Positions 63,163 to 64,000 of a DNA stretch of 64,000 nt are shown in pieces. Within the stretch, counting starts at the first letter, position 1; each line of letters begins with the position of its first letter. Source of the DNA: Allobosea vaviloviae (GTDB taxonomy: Bacteria; Pseudomonadota; Alphaproteobacteria; Rhizobiales; Beijerinckiaceae); NCBI RefSeq assembly GCF_001298265.1, contig NZ_LGSZ01000031.1, forward strand, positions 62,001 through 126,000. Reading direction: 5' to 3'. The notes under the pieces are model-generated. The model had not been told where the DNA came from. It ran no database searches and saw only the letters and a program-made list of their open reading frames with translations. The position numbers and the translations under genes are program-made.

Positions 63163-63948
63163 GTGACAAGCTCCAAAATGGCCGACAATGGCGTGCCCAA
63201 CCCAGCCCCCCATCCTCCGTCCATGCCTTTTGCGCCTGATCGGGTCATCGATCGGCTGCGGTATCTGCCGGCCGACGTTCCCGGTCGGCTGGTCTTCACC
63301 ACAAGCTTCGGGCTCGAAGACCAGCTCCTGACGGACCTCATCGTGAAGGCCGGGCTGGCGCGCGCCATCGCCTTCGCGACCCTCGACACCGGCCGCCTGT
63401 TTCCCGAGACCTACGATCTCTGGGCGCAAACCGAGCAGCGCTATGGCATCGCCATCGCCGGTTTTCTGCCGGATGCGGGCGCGGTCGAGACGCTTGTGAG
63501 CGAACAGGGCATCAACGGCTTCAAGGCTTCGCTTGCTGCACGCCAGCGCTGCTGCTTCCAGCGCAAGCTCGTCCCTCTGGAACGTGCCCTGGCAGGCGCC
63601 GCCGGCTGGGTCACGGGCTTGCGCGCCGACCAGTCGCAGGCACGGGCGGCGACCGGATTTTTCGAGCATGACGCCGCACGCGGCCTGACCAAGATCAACC
63701 CTCTGCATGACTGGACCCGCGAACAGGTTCTCACTGTGGCGCACGAATTCGACGTGCCTCTGAACCCGCTGCATGAGCGCGGCTTCGTCTCGATCGGCTG
63801 CGCGCCCTGCACGCGCGCGATCGCGCCCGGCGAGCCCGAGCGCGCTGGACGCTGGTGGTGGGAGCAGGACGCCGCGAAGGAATGCGGGCTGCATGTCGGG
63901 GCCGACGGCCGCCTCGTGCGCGTGCAACAGCCGGAGACACGGCCATGA
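63163..63948 (+). CDS. cysH: Assimilatory adenylyl-sulfate (APS) reductase CysH
   Basis: 261 residues if the GTG at 63163 is used; an ATG five codons later (63178) is equally possible. The PAPS reductase fold has TSFGLEDQLLTDLI, LDTGRLFPETYDLW and TGLRADQSQARA. Cys130-Cys131 (RCCFQRK) and Cys213-Cys216 (GCAPCTR) are the 4Fe-4S ligands that mark the APS-using type, and Cys241 in ECGLHV is the C-terminal catalytic Cys. It reduces APS to sulfite using thioredoxin. The stop overlaps the next gene start (ATGA), as usual for cysH-cysD. Confidence 0.93.
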   Translation: MTSSKMADNGVPNPAPHPPSMPFAPDRVIDRLRYLPADVPGRLVFTTSFGLEDQLLTDLIVKAGLARAIAFATLDTGRLFPETYDLWAQTEQRYGIAIAGFLPDAGAVETLVSEQGINGFKASLAARQRCCFQRKLVPLERALAGAAGWVTGLRADQSQARAATGFFEHDAARGLTKINPLHDWTREQVLTVAHEFDVPLNPLHERGFVSIGCAPCTRAIAPGEPERAGRWWWEQDAAKECGLHVGADGRLVRVQQPETRP

Positions 63949-64000
63949 TCGCCCCCAGCCATCTCCAGAGGCTGGAGGCAGAGGCCATCTTCATCCTGCG
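63945..64000 (+). CDS. cysD: Sulfate adenylyltransferase subunit 2 CysD, N-terminus (partial)
   Basis: Only 18 complete codons lie inside the window, reading MIAPSHLQRLEAEAIFIL. The LxxLEAEAIxILR opening is the characteristic start of CysD, and cysD follows cysH in many alphaproteobacteria. It overlaps the cysH stop by 4 bp. CysD with CysN makes APS from ATP and sulfate, the substrate of CysH. Everything beyond the window edge is unseen. Confidence 0.8.
   Translation, partial: MIAPSHLQRLEAEAIFIL

Overview
The window is high-GC chromosomal DNA, about two thirds G+C by eye. It reads as an alphaproteobacterium of the order Hyphomicrobiales, something like Bosea or a relative. This rests on the codon usage, the many solute-binding-protein transporters, the LivM-LivG fusion style, and the DUF2849-CysI-DUF934-CysH sulfur cluster. 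It is not proven, because there is no rRNA or other phylogenetic marker here. No tRNA, rRNA, CRISPR array, transposase or prophage gene was seen.

Layout. (1) 1-11 kb, plus strand: the end of an amidohydrolase, a LysR regulator, a ureohydrolase, an M20-type carbamoylase, a three-domain Rid protein, a DUF1028 protein and a complete Dpp/Opp-type ABC importer. This looks like a nitrogen-scavenging catabolic operon. (2) 11-20 kb: a GntR regulator and SDR on the minus strand, divergent from a branched-chain-amino-acid-type (LIV) importer whose LivM, LivG and LivF are fused in one 841-residue protein. A dehydrogenase and a beta-keto acid cleavage enzyme follow. (3) 20-30 kb, minus strand: a second LIV importer and, downstream, an AroE-like protein, an SDR, a fused alpha-beta thiamine-dependent E1 and a GMC oxidoreductase. 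(4) 30-34 kb, plus strand: quinone oxidoreductase, two SDRs and a GntR regulator. (5) 34-40 kb: a minus-strand PdxA2-TctC-TctB-TctA-DapA-like operon divergent from its own GntR regulator. (6) 40-43 kb: a small hypothetical protein, a histidine phosphatase, a ClsB/YbhP-like pair. (7) 43-48 kb: GntR divergent from a sugar-acid dehydratase, an orphan Bug-type binding protein, a dehydrogenase and an Asp/Glu-racemase-like protein. (8) 48-51 kb: FtsK without a membrane domain. (9) 51-55 kb: an XRE-cupin regulator divergent from a polar amino acid/amine ABC importer and a PuuB-like oxidase. (10) 55-64 kb: assimilatory sulfate reduction genes split by a PaoABC-like periplasmic molybdenum aldehyde oxidoreductase.

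Most of the window is a string of self-contained catabolic modules, each with its own regulator, importer and a few oxidoreductases. Candidate dyad operators sit in several of the regulator-operon intergenic regions.

The most unusual signals are these. All five solute-binding-protein to permease junctions carry a strong stem-loop, and in three of them it lies in a dispersed palindromic repeat. A LivM-LivG-LivF triple fusion and a triple Rid fusion lacking the catalytic arginine are present. A duplicated TTCATG-N2-CATGAA operator lies in the XRE-cupin intergenic region. The cys operon is split by a molybdoenzyme operon. All functions are inferred from motifs and context read by eye; no database search was run.
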